From: Clostridia bacterium
GTDB taxonomy: Bacteria > Bacillota > Clostridia > Oscillospirales > CAG-272
Reading direction: 5' to 3'
Length of the DNA stretch: 55,094 nt
Assembly: GCA_017621695.1 (NCBI GenBank)
Contig: JAGASP010000033.1
Coordinates: 1-55,094 of the forward strand
Shown here: piece after piece, positions 44,237-53,545 of the stretch
How the letters are laid out: the number at the start of each line of letters is the position of its first letter
Position numbering within the stretch: the first letter of the stretch is position 1
The notes under the pieces: generated by a model
What the model was told of the DNA's origin: nothing
Database searches by the model: none
The model's input: only the letters and a program-made list of their open reading frames with translations
Program-made: the position numbers and the translations under genes

Positions 44237-46822
44237 GTGAAGCTTTCTCCCGAATTTACGAGTGATCTTTCGTCGCCGTCGGTCTATGCCACGGCAGACG
44301 TATACATATTGGACAATCCTTTTTCCATTGACCGTTCCTATGCCTATTATATCCCTGCGGACATGACCGATGAGGTGACGGAGGGCGCTTTTGTCACGGT
44401 TCCCTTCGGCAGAAGCAACCGCAAGCAGCTTGGGCTTGTGGTCGCCGTGCACGCACCTTTGGCGGCAGGTACTCCTGAGGAGCTGGCCGCCGCTGCGGGT
44501 TTCTTACATGAAACCAAGCCCATTGCAGCTGTATGTACCGAGCGGCTTACCCTCTCCGACGAACAACTGGCTCTCTGCCGCTATCTGAAGGAGCAGACCC
44601 TTTGCACCATGGGCGAGGCCGTGCGAACCGTGGTTCCCGCAGGCGCGATGGTCAAGCTGACCGAGATGTATATATCCCTTGTTGACACCCCGGAGGCGTT
44701 ACCGCAAAGCCTGAAGGAAGAAGAACGGGCGGTGATGGAGGCGCTGATCCTCAGCAAAAAGCTACCCTTTCGCTCCCTCAGACACCGCTTTGGCACGACT
44801 GTGCGGGAGCCTCTTTCGAGGCTTTTGATGCAGGGACTGATCAAGAAGGAGATGCTGCTCAAGCAGCCTGCTCCTCCCTCGGAAAAGCAGTATATTCTGG
44901 CGATTTCGAGAGAGGATGCGCAAAAGCTTTTGGACAACACGCCTTCGGTCAAGCCCAAGCTGCAATCCGAGAAGCAAAAGGCGGTTTTGCGCGCCCTGCT
45001 GGCTTCTGATCAGCCCATGTCCCAGCGGGAGCTGTGCGAGGCATCCGGCGCGGGGAAAACCCAGTTTGACGCATTGGTGTCCAAGGAAATTCTGCGGGAG
45101 CAGACCGTGGTGTCCCTGCCGTTCTCTTTGGGGATCCCCACCGATATCCAACCCACGGTGCGCACGCCGCACAATCTCAACGAGGAACAGGCCAAGGCGT
45201 TTGAAACGCTTTGCGCGTTGGCAGACACCGAAGAGCCCAAGGCTGCCCTGTTGCACGGTGTGACGGGAAGCGGAAAGACCTGCGTGATGCTGGAAATGAT
45301 CGACCGTATGCTGGACAAGGGCAAGGGCGTCATCGTCCTGTTGCCCGAGATCTCCCTGACACCGCAGATGCTCTCCATCTTCCACGCACGGTACGGCACG
45401 CAAGTGGCTGTGATCCACTCAGGACTTTCCAACGGTGAGCGGCAAGCATCCTATCTGCGCATTCTGAGCGGCGACGCGCGTGTCGCGATCGGCACACGTT
45501 CCGCCGTGTTTGCCCCTGTCCAAAACCTCGGCATGATCATCATGGACGAGGAGCAGGAGCACACCTATAAATCCGATATGAACCCCAAATATCACGCCCG
45601 CGATATTGCGCGTTATCGCTGTGCCGTGAGCTCTGCCCTGCTTTTGCTGGCATCGGCTACTCCTTCGCTGGAGAGCTATTACAAGGCAAAAGAAGGAAAA
45701 TATACCCTCATCACCATGAAACAACGCTACGGCAAGGGCGGTCTTCCGCGTGTGGAGATCGTGGATATGCGCGGCGAGGCCATGCTGGGCAATTCCACCC
45801 CGCTCAGTCAGCGCCTCTCCGAAATGCTCACCGAAACCCACGCTGCAGGAAATCAATCGGTGCTGTTTTTGAATCGACGGGGCTACAGCACGCGACTTGT
45901 GTGCCGCAGCTGTGGCAAGGCCGTGACCTGCCCCCATTGTTCCGTGGCCATGAATTATCATATCCGAGGCAATGACTACAGCGACGGAGAGCTTGTGTGC
46001 CATTGGTGCGGCACGCGCCGCCGCTCGGTATCGGTCTGTCCCGATTGCGGCTCCCCCCACCTGACCCGTATGGGTTACGGTACGCAACGGCTGGAGCAGG
46101 AGCTTTCTTCTCTTCTGCCGAAAGCCAAGGTGATGCGCATGGATGCCGACACAACCACCTCCAAAACCGCCTATCATGATCTTCTGGGGAGCTTTCGCAA
46201 CCGGGAAGCGGATATTCTGATGGGTACGCAAATGGTCACCAAGGGGCATGATTTCCCTGATGTTACGCTGGTGGGCGTTCTGCTTGCCGATGCCTCCCTG
46301 TATCTGGATGATTATCGCGCGTCCGAGCGCACCTTCTCCATGCTGACCCAGGTCATTGGGCGCGCAGGACGCGGAGACCGTCCGGGTCTTGCCGTTATCC
46401 AGACCATGAATCCCGATCACGAGGTCATCCGCGGTGCTTGCCGTCAGGAATATGAGGCGTTTTATGAGCAGGAGATCCAATTGAGGCGCCTGTTGGTCTT
46501 CCCTCCCTTCTGCGACATCGTCCTCTTGACTCTGACGTCTCCCGACGAAAAGGAACTGCAGAAAGCCTCGCTCCGTCTCGCTGAGGAGCTGACTTCCATG
46601 ACGACGGGGGATTACAGCGACGTTCCCGTGGTATCCTTCGGCCCCTTTGAAGCGCCCGTCTACCGCGTGGAAAATATATATCGTATGAGAATGGTGGTCA
46701 AGTGCCGTCTCAATAAGCGTTCGCGAGGGATGTTTGCAGAGCTGCTCGGAAAATTTTCCTCGGCGCGCAAAAACCGCGAGCAACCTATGCTGAGTGTGGA
46801 TTTCAATCCCTCCGGCATCTGA
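44237..46822 (+). CDS. priA: primosomal replication restart helicase PriA
   Basis: Restarts stalled replication forks. 861 residues from a GTG at 44237, chosen because AGAGGTG lies 5 nt upstream and the DNA-binding domain (VYILDNPFSIDRSYAYYIP) starts soon after. A longer frame from 44174 would read through a hairpin. Helicase motifs: Walker A LHGVTGSGKTC, MDEEQEHTYKSD (Walker B; usual form DEEH), and RRGYS and GTQMVTKGHDFP. The zinc-binding insertion has paired Cys: CRSCGKAVTCPHCS and CHWCG..CPDCG. Normally followed by def-fmt; here uxaC follows. Confidence 0.96.
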   Translation: MKLSPEFTSDLSSPSVYATADVYILDNPFSIDRSYAYYIPADMTDEVTEGAFVTVPFGRSNRKQLGLVVAVHAPLAAGTPEELAAAAGFLHETKPIAAVCTERLTLSDEQLALCRYLKEQTLCTMGEAVRTVVPAGAMVKLTEMYISLVDTPEALPQSLKEEERAVMEALILSKKLPFRSLRHRFGTTVREPLSRLLMQGLIKKEMLLKQPAPPSEKQYILAISREDAQKLLDNTPSVKPKLQSEKQKAVLRALLASDQPMSQRELCEASGAGKTQFDALVSKEILREQTVVSLPFSLGIPTDIQPTVRTPHNLNEEQAKAFETLCALADTEEPKAALLHGVTGSGKTCVMLEMIDRMLDKGKGVIVLLPEISLTPQMLSIFHARYGTQVAVIHSGLSNGERQASYLRILSGDARVAIGTRSAVFAPVQNLGMIIMDEEQEHTYKSDMNPKYHARDIARYRCAVSSALLLLASATPSLESYYKAKEGKYTLITMKQRYGKGGLPRVEIVDMRGEAMLGNSTPLSQRLSEMLTETHAAGNQSVLFLNRRGYSTRLVCRSCGKAVTCPHCSVAMNYHIRGNDYSDGELVCHWCGTRRRSVSVCPDCGSPHLTRMGYGTQRLEQELSSLLPKAKVMRMDADTTTSKTAYHDLLGSFRNREADILMGTQMVTKGHDFPDVTLVGVLLADASLYLDDYRASERTFSMLTQVIGRAGRGDRPGLAVIQTMNPDHEVIRGACRQEYEAFYEQEIQLRRLLVFPPFCDIVLLTLTSPDEKELQKASLRLAEELTSMTTGDYSDVPVVSFGPFEAPVYRVENIYRMRMVVKCRLNKRSRGMFAELLGKFSSARKNREQPMLSVDFNPSGI

Positions 46823-46839
46823 ACCAACGGAGGTAAAAC

Positions 46840-48255
46840 ATGAACGTGTGTGAAAAAAAGTCCTTTATGGACAAGGATTTTCTTCTGTCAACCGAAACCT
46901 CGCGCATTCTGTATCACGAGTACGCCGCGTCTATGCCCATCGTGGATTATCATTGCCACGTCAGCCCCAAGGAGATCTGGGAGGACGTGCGCTTTGAAAA
47001 TCTGACGCAGCTTTGGCTGGCAGGCGATCACTATAAGTGGCGTCTCATGCGGTGGCAGGGTATCGACGAGTACTATATCACGGGAAATGCGCCCGACGAG
47101 GAAAAATTCCAAAAGTTCGCCGAGGCTTTGCCCCGCGCCATTGGCAATCCTATGTATCATTGGTGCCATCTGGAGCTGCAGCGCTATTTCGGCATCCACG
47201 AGACGCTGAACGGCAAGACCGCTCCCGATATTTTCCAAAAGACCAAGGAGATTTTGGCTGAGGGAGAGCTTTCGGTGCGCAGTATCATAAAAAAGAGCGG
47301 TGTTTCCTTCATCGGCACGACAGATGACCCGACCGACACACTGGAATACCACGAAAAGCTCGCTCCGGACGACAGCTTTTCTGTCACCGTCGCGCCTACC
47401 TTCCGTCCCGACAAGGCCATTCATATCCACAAGGCGGGATTCCGTGAGTACATCCAAAAGCTGTCGGAGGTTGTGGGATATGAGATTGCCGACGTGGAGA
47501 CCCTGACCCGAGCACTGCGTGATCGCATGGCGTATTTTGCGGAGCGCGGTTGCCGCGCGGCGGATCTCGGTATGGATTACATGGTCTGCCGTCCCGTTTC
47601 GGCGGATGCCGCCAACGCCGTTTTCCAAAAGGTGATGAACGGACGCGCACCGTCCCCCGAGGAAGCCGAGGGATATATGACCTATCTCCTGCTGTTCTGC
47701 GGTGCGTCTTTTGCGGAGTACGGCTGGGTCATGCAGATCCATTGTAACTGCCTGAGAAATCCCAACACCAAACGCTTTGCGGCCTTGGGCCCCGACAGCG
47801 GATTTGACTGTGTCGGCCCCGATCGCGGTGGCGACGCTATGGCGAAATTCCTCGATTGGCTGGACAGCCGTGATCTTCTCCCCAAAACCATCCTTTACAG
47901 TCTCCGCGAATCCGACAACACCTATCTTGCGGTATTGGCGGGCGCGTTCCAGAGCGCGGGGGTTCCCGGAAAGGTACAGTTGGGTAGCGCATGGTGGTTC
48001 AACGACCATCTTCCCGGCATGAAAAAGCAACTCATGGATCTTGCAAGCGTGGGTATCCTTGGCAATTTTGTGGGGATGCTGACGGATTCCCGCAGCTTCC
48101 TCAGCTATACGCGGCATGAATATTTTCGCCGCATTCTCTGCGATTTGATCGGCGCGTGGGTGGAAAACGGCGAGTATCCCTGTGATATGGAGACCTTGGG
48201 AGATCTCGTTCGTGATATTTCCTATCGCAACGCGGAGGCGTATTTCGGGCTTTGA
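46840..48255 (+). CDS. uxaC: glucuronate isomerase
   Basis: Converts D-glucuronate to D-fructuronate (and galacturonate to tagaturonate), the entry step of uronate breakdown. 471 residues, normal size. Metal-binding DYHCHVSPKEIWED near the N-terminus, MQIHCNCLRNPN, GSAWWFNDHLPGM and MLTDSRSFLSYTRHEYFRR match the family. GGAGG lies ahead of the ATG. It is 17 bp after priA and so probably shares its transcript. No other uronate genes (uxaA/uxaB, kdgK) are in the window. Confidence 0.96.
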   Translation: MNVCEKKSFMDKDFLLSTETSRILYHEYAASMPIVDYHCHVSPKEIWEDVRFENLTQLWLAGDHYKWRLMRWQGIDEYYITGNAPDEEKFQKFAEALPRAIGNPMYHWCHLELQRYFGIHETLNGKTAPDIFQKTKEILAEGELSVRSIIKKSGVSFIGTTDDPTDTLEYHEKLAPDDSFSVTVAPTFRPDKAIHIHKAGFREYIQKLSEVVGYEIADVETLTRALRDRMAYFAERGCRAADLGMDYMVCRPVSADAANAVFQKVMNGRAPSPEEAEGYMTYLLLFCGASFAEYGWVMQIHCNCLRNPNTKRFAALGPDSGFDCVGPDRGGDAMAKFLDWLDSRDLLPKTILYSLRESDNTYLAVLAGAFQSAGVPGKVQLGSAWWFNDHLPGMKKQLMDLASVGILGNFVGMLTDSRSFLSYTRHEYFRRILCDLIGAWVENGEYPCDMETLGDLVRDISYRNAEAYFGL

Positions 48256-48343
48256 CAGATTGCATCCCGATCATGGCTGTCGCTCGGTCGCAAATACCCG
48301 CTTTTGCGGGCTGACCGCAGGATTGCCTGCATAAATAAAGATA

Positions 48344-48378
48344 CCGCACAGCGATCTTTGGATCGCTGTGCGGTTTTT
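48344..48378. terminator. terminator after uxaC
   Basis: CCGCACAGCGATC / GATCGCTGTGCGG with a 4-nt loop and TTTTT on the plus strand; the minus strand end is also T-rich, so it may serve the convergent gene too. A second small hairpin (CCCGC-tttt-GCGGG) lies at 48297-48310. Confidence 0.9.
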
Positions 48379-48417
48379 GCTATATATCTCCCTTGCGGAG
48401 ACGCTTTTTGGGGTGTA

Positions 48418-51400
48418 TCAGTCCTCTTTTTTGCGGAGGGCGAACCATGCGAGGGGCAGAAGAGAGAGGGCCGTCAGCGCGACGAGAGATGCGCAACCGG
48501 CATCCTCTACGGGTGATGTTTCGTTGTCCACGGGGGTCGTTGCGGTCTCTTGGGCGGTTGCTTCCTCCGATCCCGCGGGTTCGGTGACGGAGTCGCTCTC
48601 ACCGTCGATAGACTGTTCGGGCTCGCTTGACGTATCCTCAGGCTCGGTCACGGATTCGCTCTCGCCCTCGGTGGGCTGCTCGGGATCTTCGGGATCGACA
48701 ATGGTATCGGGATCCTCAGGATCCTCGGGGAATGCGGGCGGCAGCTCCTTGCCGACCAGCGCGAGCAGCTTTTTCGCATAGTCTCTGGCCTGTGTCTGGG
48801 TCAGAAGGGGATTTTCCAGAGCGGACATCACGTCCTTGAGCTCCTTGGCGTTCTCGTCGCCACCCTCAGCCTTGAAGGTGTCGATGGCATCCTGCAGGAC
48901 GGTTTTGTCACATACGGGCTTGCCGTAAGCCTCGATCTCGCCGAGCTGAAGGAGGAAGCCGTCGTTACCGCCGCCGCGGAGCTTGGTGCCCGTGACACGG
49001 ACAAAACGTGCGTTGACGGGAGAATCCAAAACGATTTCGAGCTTGTGACCCGAATTATAGTCCTGAGAGCCCGTGACCTCATGGACAACGGTCCAGGCGA
49101 GGCCGTCCTCGGACAGCGCAACGCTATAGTCCTCGGGGAAAGCGCCGTTATCTTCCAAAACAATCTTTTCCACGGCAAAGAGATCTCCGAAATTGATACC
49201 GACGTATTCGGTAGCTGTAGAGGTGCGGTTGAGGCCTACGTTAGAGGTCCAGCCGTTACCTGTCTTACCGTCGTTGATGTAGGAGATATCCCAGCCCCAC
49301 ACCTGATAGTGGGCGGGGGTGGTGGAGGAGAAGAAGGTCTCCTTGCCCTTGGCGATGTTTTCGCCTTCCTTGTATCCGACCACGGTTTCGTCGTCCTTGT
49401 CGAGCAGGCTGAACTTTTCGGGCGCGGGAACGGTGCCGTCGTCGTTGTAGATCTCGATCTCGTTGATGGCCATGTACTGTGCGCCCTGGGCAATTTCAAG
49501 CAGGTCGATGCGCACGTATCTGGCTTCCTGTTCGCCAATGCTGATCTTCATGCCCTTGGGGGATGTGATCTCCAGATCGGTCAGGGATTTGACCTCGACC
49601 CAAGCTTCTCCGTCGTTGGAAACCGAAATTTTTAGATCGGCGGGGAAGGCCTTGCCGTAGGCGAAGATGCCGCCTGCGGGATAGAGATCCACGCGGTTGA
49701 ACTTGAGCGTGCGGCCAAGGTCGATGTCGATGTAAGAATCTCTGCGGTTTTCGGTTCTCCAGCCGTTGCCCTTGCCCTCGGAAAGTCTTTGGCCGTCCTG
49801 CAGGCAGGAGATGTACCAGCCGTCAGAGCCCACGGAGGAGGGAGCGGTGATCATGGCATCCTCCACGAGATTGGTCGTAGCATCAGGCTGACCCTCGGAG
49901 GCTTCATAGAAATCAAAGCTTTCGGGGAGCGCGATGAACATGGCGTCGCCGGCTGCCAGCGTCAGGGAAAGCTTCTGGCCGTTCATGGTCAGCGCCTTGA
50001 GAGAACCGTCGGTGCGGCTGACCTCAGAAAGAGACTTGATGGCGCTGTCAAAGGTGAGCTCCACGTCCTGTTTGGCCCCGTAATTGTTGTTGACGACCAT
50101 GAGGTAGTTGCGGCCGGTCTCCTTGTGTCGCATCCAGGAGAGGATGACCGAGTCGTTCTTGTCGGCCTTTACGAAGAAATCTTCGGGAACGGCGGGCTGA
50201 CCGTAGGTGTCGGGGCCGTTGAAGTATACGCCCAAAGCATCGCATTTGACAAGCGTCTTGCCGATGGCCAGAATCTCGTGGTTGATGGTCTTGATGGCCT
50301 CGTAATGAGCGTTGGGTGTGCCGTCAGCCGCGATGATACCGTCACGGAAGGGCTCGGAGCGGTTGACGGGGGTAAACCATGTAAAGAAGGAGAGCTGCTT
50401 GTAGCCAAAGGCCAGGGAAGCATACATTTCATAGCGGATCTCACTGTCGGTGGGGCGACGGAAGGCAACCTCCTGACAAACGGTCTGGATGTAAAGACCC
50501 GTTTTGACGTCATTTTTCAGACCCACCTCGTAGCAGGAGCGGACGTTCTTGAAGAATCCCGCGCGATCCATAGCACCTGCCTGCAGGGGGAAAGGATAGC
50601 GGTCGAACATCAGGTAATCCAGAGGATAGCCTGCGTCGGCGGTCAGGCGGCACCAGTCATTCATCTGTGCCTGATAAATCTCCTCCGAGCCGTAAGCGGC
50701 GCTGGGGAGGAAATTGAGGTGCATATATGCGTCGGGCGCTGCCTTTTTGAGGTTGATATAAGCCTTCAGGTATGCGTTGGGATTGAGGGGCTCGTCAAGA
50801 ATGTAGAAGCCGTAAGCGCCGGGGACATTCTTATAGCGAGCAACAGCATCGGCTACCTGCTTTTCGCTCTTGTTGAGGAGAGAGCCGCCGAAATTGCCGT
50901 CGGATACCGTCATGCCGAGACCGTACTTTTCGCAGAGGGCCAGCATTTTGGCCTGATTATCCACGGTCGCAAGGGTCTCCTCGCCCGCGCCGAGCACCCA
51001 GGTAACACCTGCATCGGCGATGAGCTTGTACTGCTCGTCGGTGATGTATTCGGGGGTGGGAGGCCAGAAGATGGAGATCATGATATTATCGTCGAAGGAA
51101 TACTTCTTGTCAACTACCTTGACAGAGCAGGTCACCGATTGATTGAGCTGTGCACAGGTCATGGTGATGGTGGTCTTGCCCAGCTTCTTGGGGGTGATGG
51201 TACCGTCGGCGGCAATGGTGGCTACCGAGGTGTCCGAGCTCTTATAGGTGACAGGATATGTGTCCGTCGTGCCCTTGAAGGTGGGCTTGAGCTGATCGGT
51301 CTCTCCCACGAAAAGCTCAAGGGAGGTTCGATCCAAGGCCAGGGTGGCCTTGGCATTGCCGAAAACGGCGATCTCACCGAGCTGTGCCAATGCGCCGTCA

Positions 51401-51963
51401 CGACCTGTGGCGGGGTTGCGCTCAATGATATGCAGGCGAACAAACTTTGCGGTTGTCTGGGCAAAGGTATAGGTCTTGGGTTCGGACTGATTGATGGGAA
51501 CACCGGCATCCTCTGCTACCTTTTTGAAGGTCTTGCCGTCGGTGGAGAGCTGGATCTCATATTTGGCGGGGAACTGACCGTTCGGGAACAGCATCACCAT
51601 GGAGACATCGGTCTTGCTTGCAAGCTCCAGGGTCACGGTGACAGGCTTGGTGTGATCCATTTCGCGGTCGTAGGGCTGGCAGGACCAGCCGCCGTTACCG
51701 ATGATACCGTCGGTGAGCAGGAGCTTCGTCCAACGCTCGGAGGGCATCTCATAGCTGTTTTCCGAGCCTGCACGCTCGTTGGTACAGGCGGAGATGGTCA
51801 CGGTTGCGTCAAGGGAAACCAGGGTGGTTCCGGTGGGGGCGTACTTGGATACGTTTTCCTCAGCGGCGCTGACGGTGATGGGGAGGGCGGCCAATGTGCT
51901 GATCAGCATCGCGAGCACCATCAGGACGGACATGAGCTTGGTTGCAGTGCGTTTCTTTTTCAT
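48418..51963 (-). CDS. large discoidin-domain surface protein with central barrel and C-terminal Cys-TM-Lys signal
   Basis: 1181 residues from the ATG at 51963 (AAAGGA upstream). Signal peptide ending VSA (~34); F5/8 type C (discoidin) domain ~40-205; Big_2 Ig-like domain ~205-285 (TYPVTYKSSDTSVATI, TPKKLGKTTITMTC); central (beta/alpha) barrel ~290-620 resembling clan GH-A glycosidases (WVLGAGEETLATV, GFYILDEPLNPN with a candidate catalytic Glu, YLMFDRYPF), then a beta domain; two more F5/8C domains (~730-870 and ~895-1050); a FIVAR-like helical domain (~1055-1110); Glu/Pro/Ser/Thr linker; then GCAS, a hydrophobic helix and RKKED. Likely a glycan-binding, possibly hydrolytic, surface protein. 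It follows the cyclophilin genes by 32 bp. Confidence 0.8.
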   Translation of the reverse strand: MKKKRTATKLMSVLMVLAMLISTLAALPITVSAAEENVSKYAPTGTTLVSLDATVTISACTNERAGSENSYEMPSERWTKLLLTDGIIGNGGWSCQPYDREMDHTKPVTVTLELASKTDVSMVMLFPNGQFPAKYEIQLSTDGKTFKKVAEDAGVPINQSEPKTYTFAQTTAKFVRLHIIERNPATGRDGALAQLGEIAVFGNAKATLALDRTSLELFVGETDQLKPTFKGTTDTYPVTYKSSDTSVATIAADGTITPKKLGKTTITMTCAQLNQSVTCSVKVVDKKYSFDDNIMISIFWPPTPEYITDEQYKLIADAGVTWVLGAGEETLATVDNQAKMLALCEKYGLGMTVSDGNFGGSLLNKSEKQVADAVARYKNVPGAYGFYILDEPLNPNAYLKAYINLKKAAPDAYMHLNFLPSAAYGSEEIYQAQMNDWCRLTADAGYPLDYLMFDRYPFPLQAGAMDRAGFFKNVRSCYEVGLKNDVKTGLYIQTVCQEVAFRRPTDSEIRYEMYASLAFGYKQLSFFTWFTPVNRSEPFRDGIIAADGTPNAHYEAIKTINHEILAIGKTLVKCDALGVYFNGPDTYGQPAVPEDFFVKADKNDSVILSWMRHKETGRNYLMVVNNNYGAKQDVELTFDSAIKSLSEVSRTDGSLKALTMNGQKLSLTLAAGDAMFIALPESFDFYEASEGQPDATTNLVEDAMITAPSSVGSDGWYISCLQDGQRLSEGKGNGWRTENRRDSYIDIDLGRTLKFNRVDLYPAGGIFAYGKAFPADLKISVSNDGEAWVEVKSLTDLEITSPKGMKISIGEQEARYVRIDLLEIAQGAQYMAINEIEIYNDDGTVPAPEKFSLLDKDDETVVGYKEGENIAKGKETFFSSTTPAHYQVWGWDISYINDGKTGNGWTSNVGLNRTSTATEYVGINFGDLFAVEKIVLEDNGAFPEDYSVALSEDGLAWTVVHEVTGSQDYNSGHKLEIVLDSPVNARFVRVTGTKLRGGGNDGFLLQLGEIEAYGKPVCDKTVLQDAIDTFKAEGGDENAKELKDVMSALENPLLTQTQARDYAKKLLALVGKELPPAFPEDPEDPDTIVDPEDPEQPTEGESESVTEPEDTSSEPEQSIDGESDSVTEPAGSEEATAQETATTPVDNETSPVEDAGCASLVALTALSLLPLAWFALRKKED

Positions 51964-51995
51964 AACGTGATTCCTTTCCGAAAGTGATTTGGGAA

Positions 51996-52712
51996 CTAAG
52001 ATGCTTTGGGCATGACGAAGCAAGCCTTTTGGATGACGATGGGTTCTTGGGGCAGGGAGATCTCGCCTGCCATGTCGGGCTGCACGTCTACGGGGGCGGC
52101 TGCGATCTTGTCCACCGTGCCAAGACCCGCGATGACGTAACCGAAGGCGGCGTAGCTTCCGTCAAGAAAGGTCGCGTCCCCGTGGCAGATGAAAAACTCC
52201 GACGTGGCGCTGTCATAGTTGCGGTTTCGTGCCATGGAGAGCACACCGCGCACGTGGCTGATCCGGTTGGCAACACCGTTTTCAGTAAATTCTCCCTTGA
52301 CGGTGGATACGTCCGCGCCCTTGCCTGCTTGGATCAGATAGTCCTTGTAGACGCGGTGGAAGATCAGCCCGTTATAATAACCGTCAGCGACCAGCGCTTG
52401 AAAATGCGCGGTTGTCAAGGGCGCTACGCTGCTTTGCAGACGAAGGATGATGTCACCGTAGTCCTTTACCGACAGTTTGACGAATTCGGTGGTTTCGGAG
52501 CATTCCGTAAAATCCTCTGTCGCCATGCTGTCAATCCCTTCCTGCACCTCGATCATGGAGACGGGCATGGATGCGGCCTCCTCTTCGGCACTTTGACAAG
52601 CCGAGCCGTAAAGGAGCAGGGAGAGGCAAAGGACACAAATGAGCAACAGACGGGGGAACGCGCACACTTCCTTGAGGGTATGTATCATCATTGCTTTGCG
52701 TGGATGCTTCAA
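51996..52712 (-). CDS. cyclophilin-type prolyl isomerase lipoprotein, degenerate (copy 3)
   Basis: 238 residues with signal peptide and lipobox GSAC (~Cys39). The cyclophilin domain (~70-238) keeps FHRV but has YLIQAGKGAD where active copies have FMIQGGDPKG, and SEFFI where SQFFI is usual, so activity may be reduced. The start is a TTG at 52712: AAAGGA is 9 nt upstream and the codon overlaps the stop of the preceding gene (TTGA), whereas the internal ATG at 52691 has no ribosome site. Confidence 0.83.
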   Translation of the reverse strand: MKHPRKAMMIHTLKEVCAFPRLLLICVLCLSLLLYGSACQSAEEEAASMPVSMIEVQEGIDSMATEDFTECSETTEFVKLSVKDYGDIILRLQSSVAPLTTAHFQALVADGYYNGLIFHRVYKDYLIQAGKGADVSTVKGEFTENGVANRISHVRGVLSMARNRNYDSATSEFFICHGDATFLDGSYAAFGYVIAGLGTVDKIAAAPVDVQPDMAGEISLPQEPIVIQKACFVMPKAS

Positions 52713-53473
52713 GGCTGTGCGTCCTTTACGTTACGCACAAAGCAGACCTTTTCCATGACAATGGGGGTCTTGGGCACCGACTGCTCGCCGCCTGCGGTAG
52801 GGCCTACGCTGACAGATGTGATGGAGTCTATCGTGCCGAGGCCGGCAATCACGTATCCGAAGGTGGCGTATTTGCCGTCGAGATGGGGATTGGAGGTGTC
52901 GCAGATGAAGAATTGACAGGAGGCGGAGTTGTTGTCCTTGCCGCGTGCCATGGAAAGCACGCCACGCAGATGCTTGAGGTCGTTTTTGAAGCCATTGTCG
53001 GTAAACTCGCCCTTGATCTTCTGATCGGTATAGCCCGTGCCGTTGCCCTTGGGGTCACCGCCCTGGATCATGAAGTTCTGCATGACACGGTGGAAGGTAA
53101 GGCCGTTATAAAAGCCTTCGGACACCAGCTTTTGGAAGTTTTTGACGGTCTCGGGCGCGAGCTTGGGGAGTAGCTCGAGGATGATATCCCCGTGACCTGG
53201 GACGGAGATCTTGACGTAATTTGTGACCTCCGCGGTCTCTTCAAAATCTGTCAGGTATTGGCTGTTGACACGGTCGGCAACCATTTCGGAAATATTGGCA
53301 TAAACCTTGTCGGCTTTGGTTTCGCTTTCAGGGGTATCCGTTTTTTCCTCTTTTTTTGTGTCCTTTTCGGAGGACTCGGCATCTGTGGAGGTTTCACAGG
53401 AAACGGCACAGGGAAGGATCATGGCACCAATCAAAAGAAGAAGCAGGAGAGCGGAGCAGAATTTTTTAAGCAT
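52709..53473 (-). CDS. cyclophilin-type prolyl isomerase lipoprotein (copy 2)
   Basis: 254 residues. Lipobox AVSC (Cys26), Lys/Glu/Ser-rich linker, then a cyclophilin domain (~90-250) with FHRVMQNFMIQGGDPKG and SCQFFIC, the catalytic and substrate-binding residues intact. Located outside the membrane; assists prolyl isomerisation of exported proteins. It lies just after an intrinsic terminator-like hairpin and overlaps the next gene. Confidence 0.92.
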   Translation of the reverse strand: MLKKFCSALLLLLLIGAMILPCAVSCETSTDAESSEKDTKKEEKTDTPESETKADKVYANISEMVADRVNSQYLTDFEETAEVTNYVKISVPGHGDIILELLPKLAPETVKNFQKLVSEGFYNGLTFHRVMQNFMIQGGDPKGNGTGYTDQKIKGEFTDNGFKNDLKHLRGVLSMARGKDNNSASCQFFICDTSNPHLDGKYATFGYVIAGLGTIDSITSVSVGPTAGGEQSVPKTPIVMEKVCFVRNVKDAQP

Positions 53474-53495
53474 GGTAAACTATCCTTTCGTTTTT

Positions 53496-53539
53496 GAAAA
53501 AGGCTTTTCGCAAGTGTATAAGCGCTTACGAAAAGCCTT
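53496..53539 (-). terminator. terminator or attenuator between cyclophilin genes
   Basis: Minus strand AAGGCTTTTCG / CGAAAAGCCTT (11 bp, 18-nt loop with an inner TAAGCGCTTA) followed by TTTTC. It ends just upstream of the ribosome site of the next cyclophilin gene, and no promoter is seen between. Confidence 0.72.
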
Positions 53540-53545
53540 GAGCTA

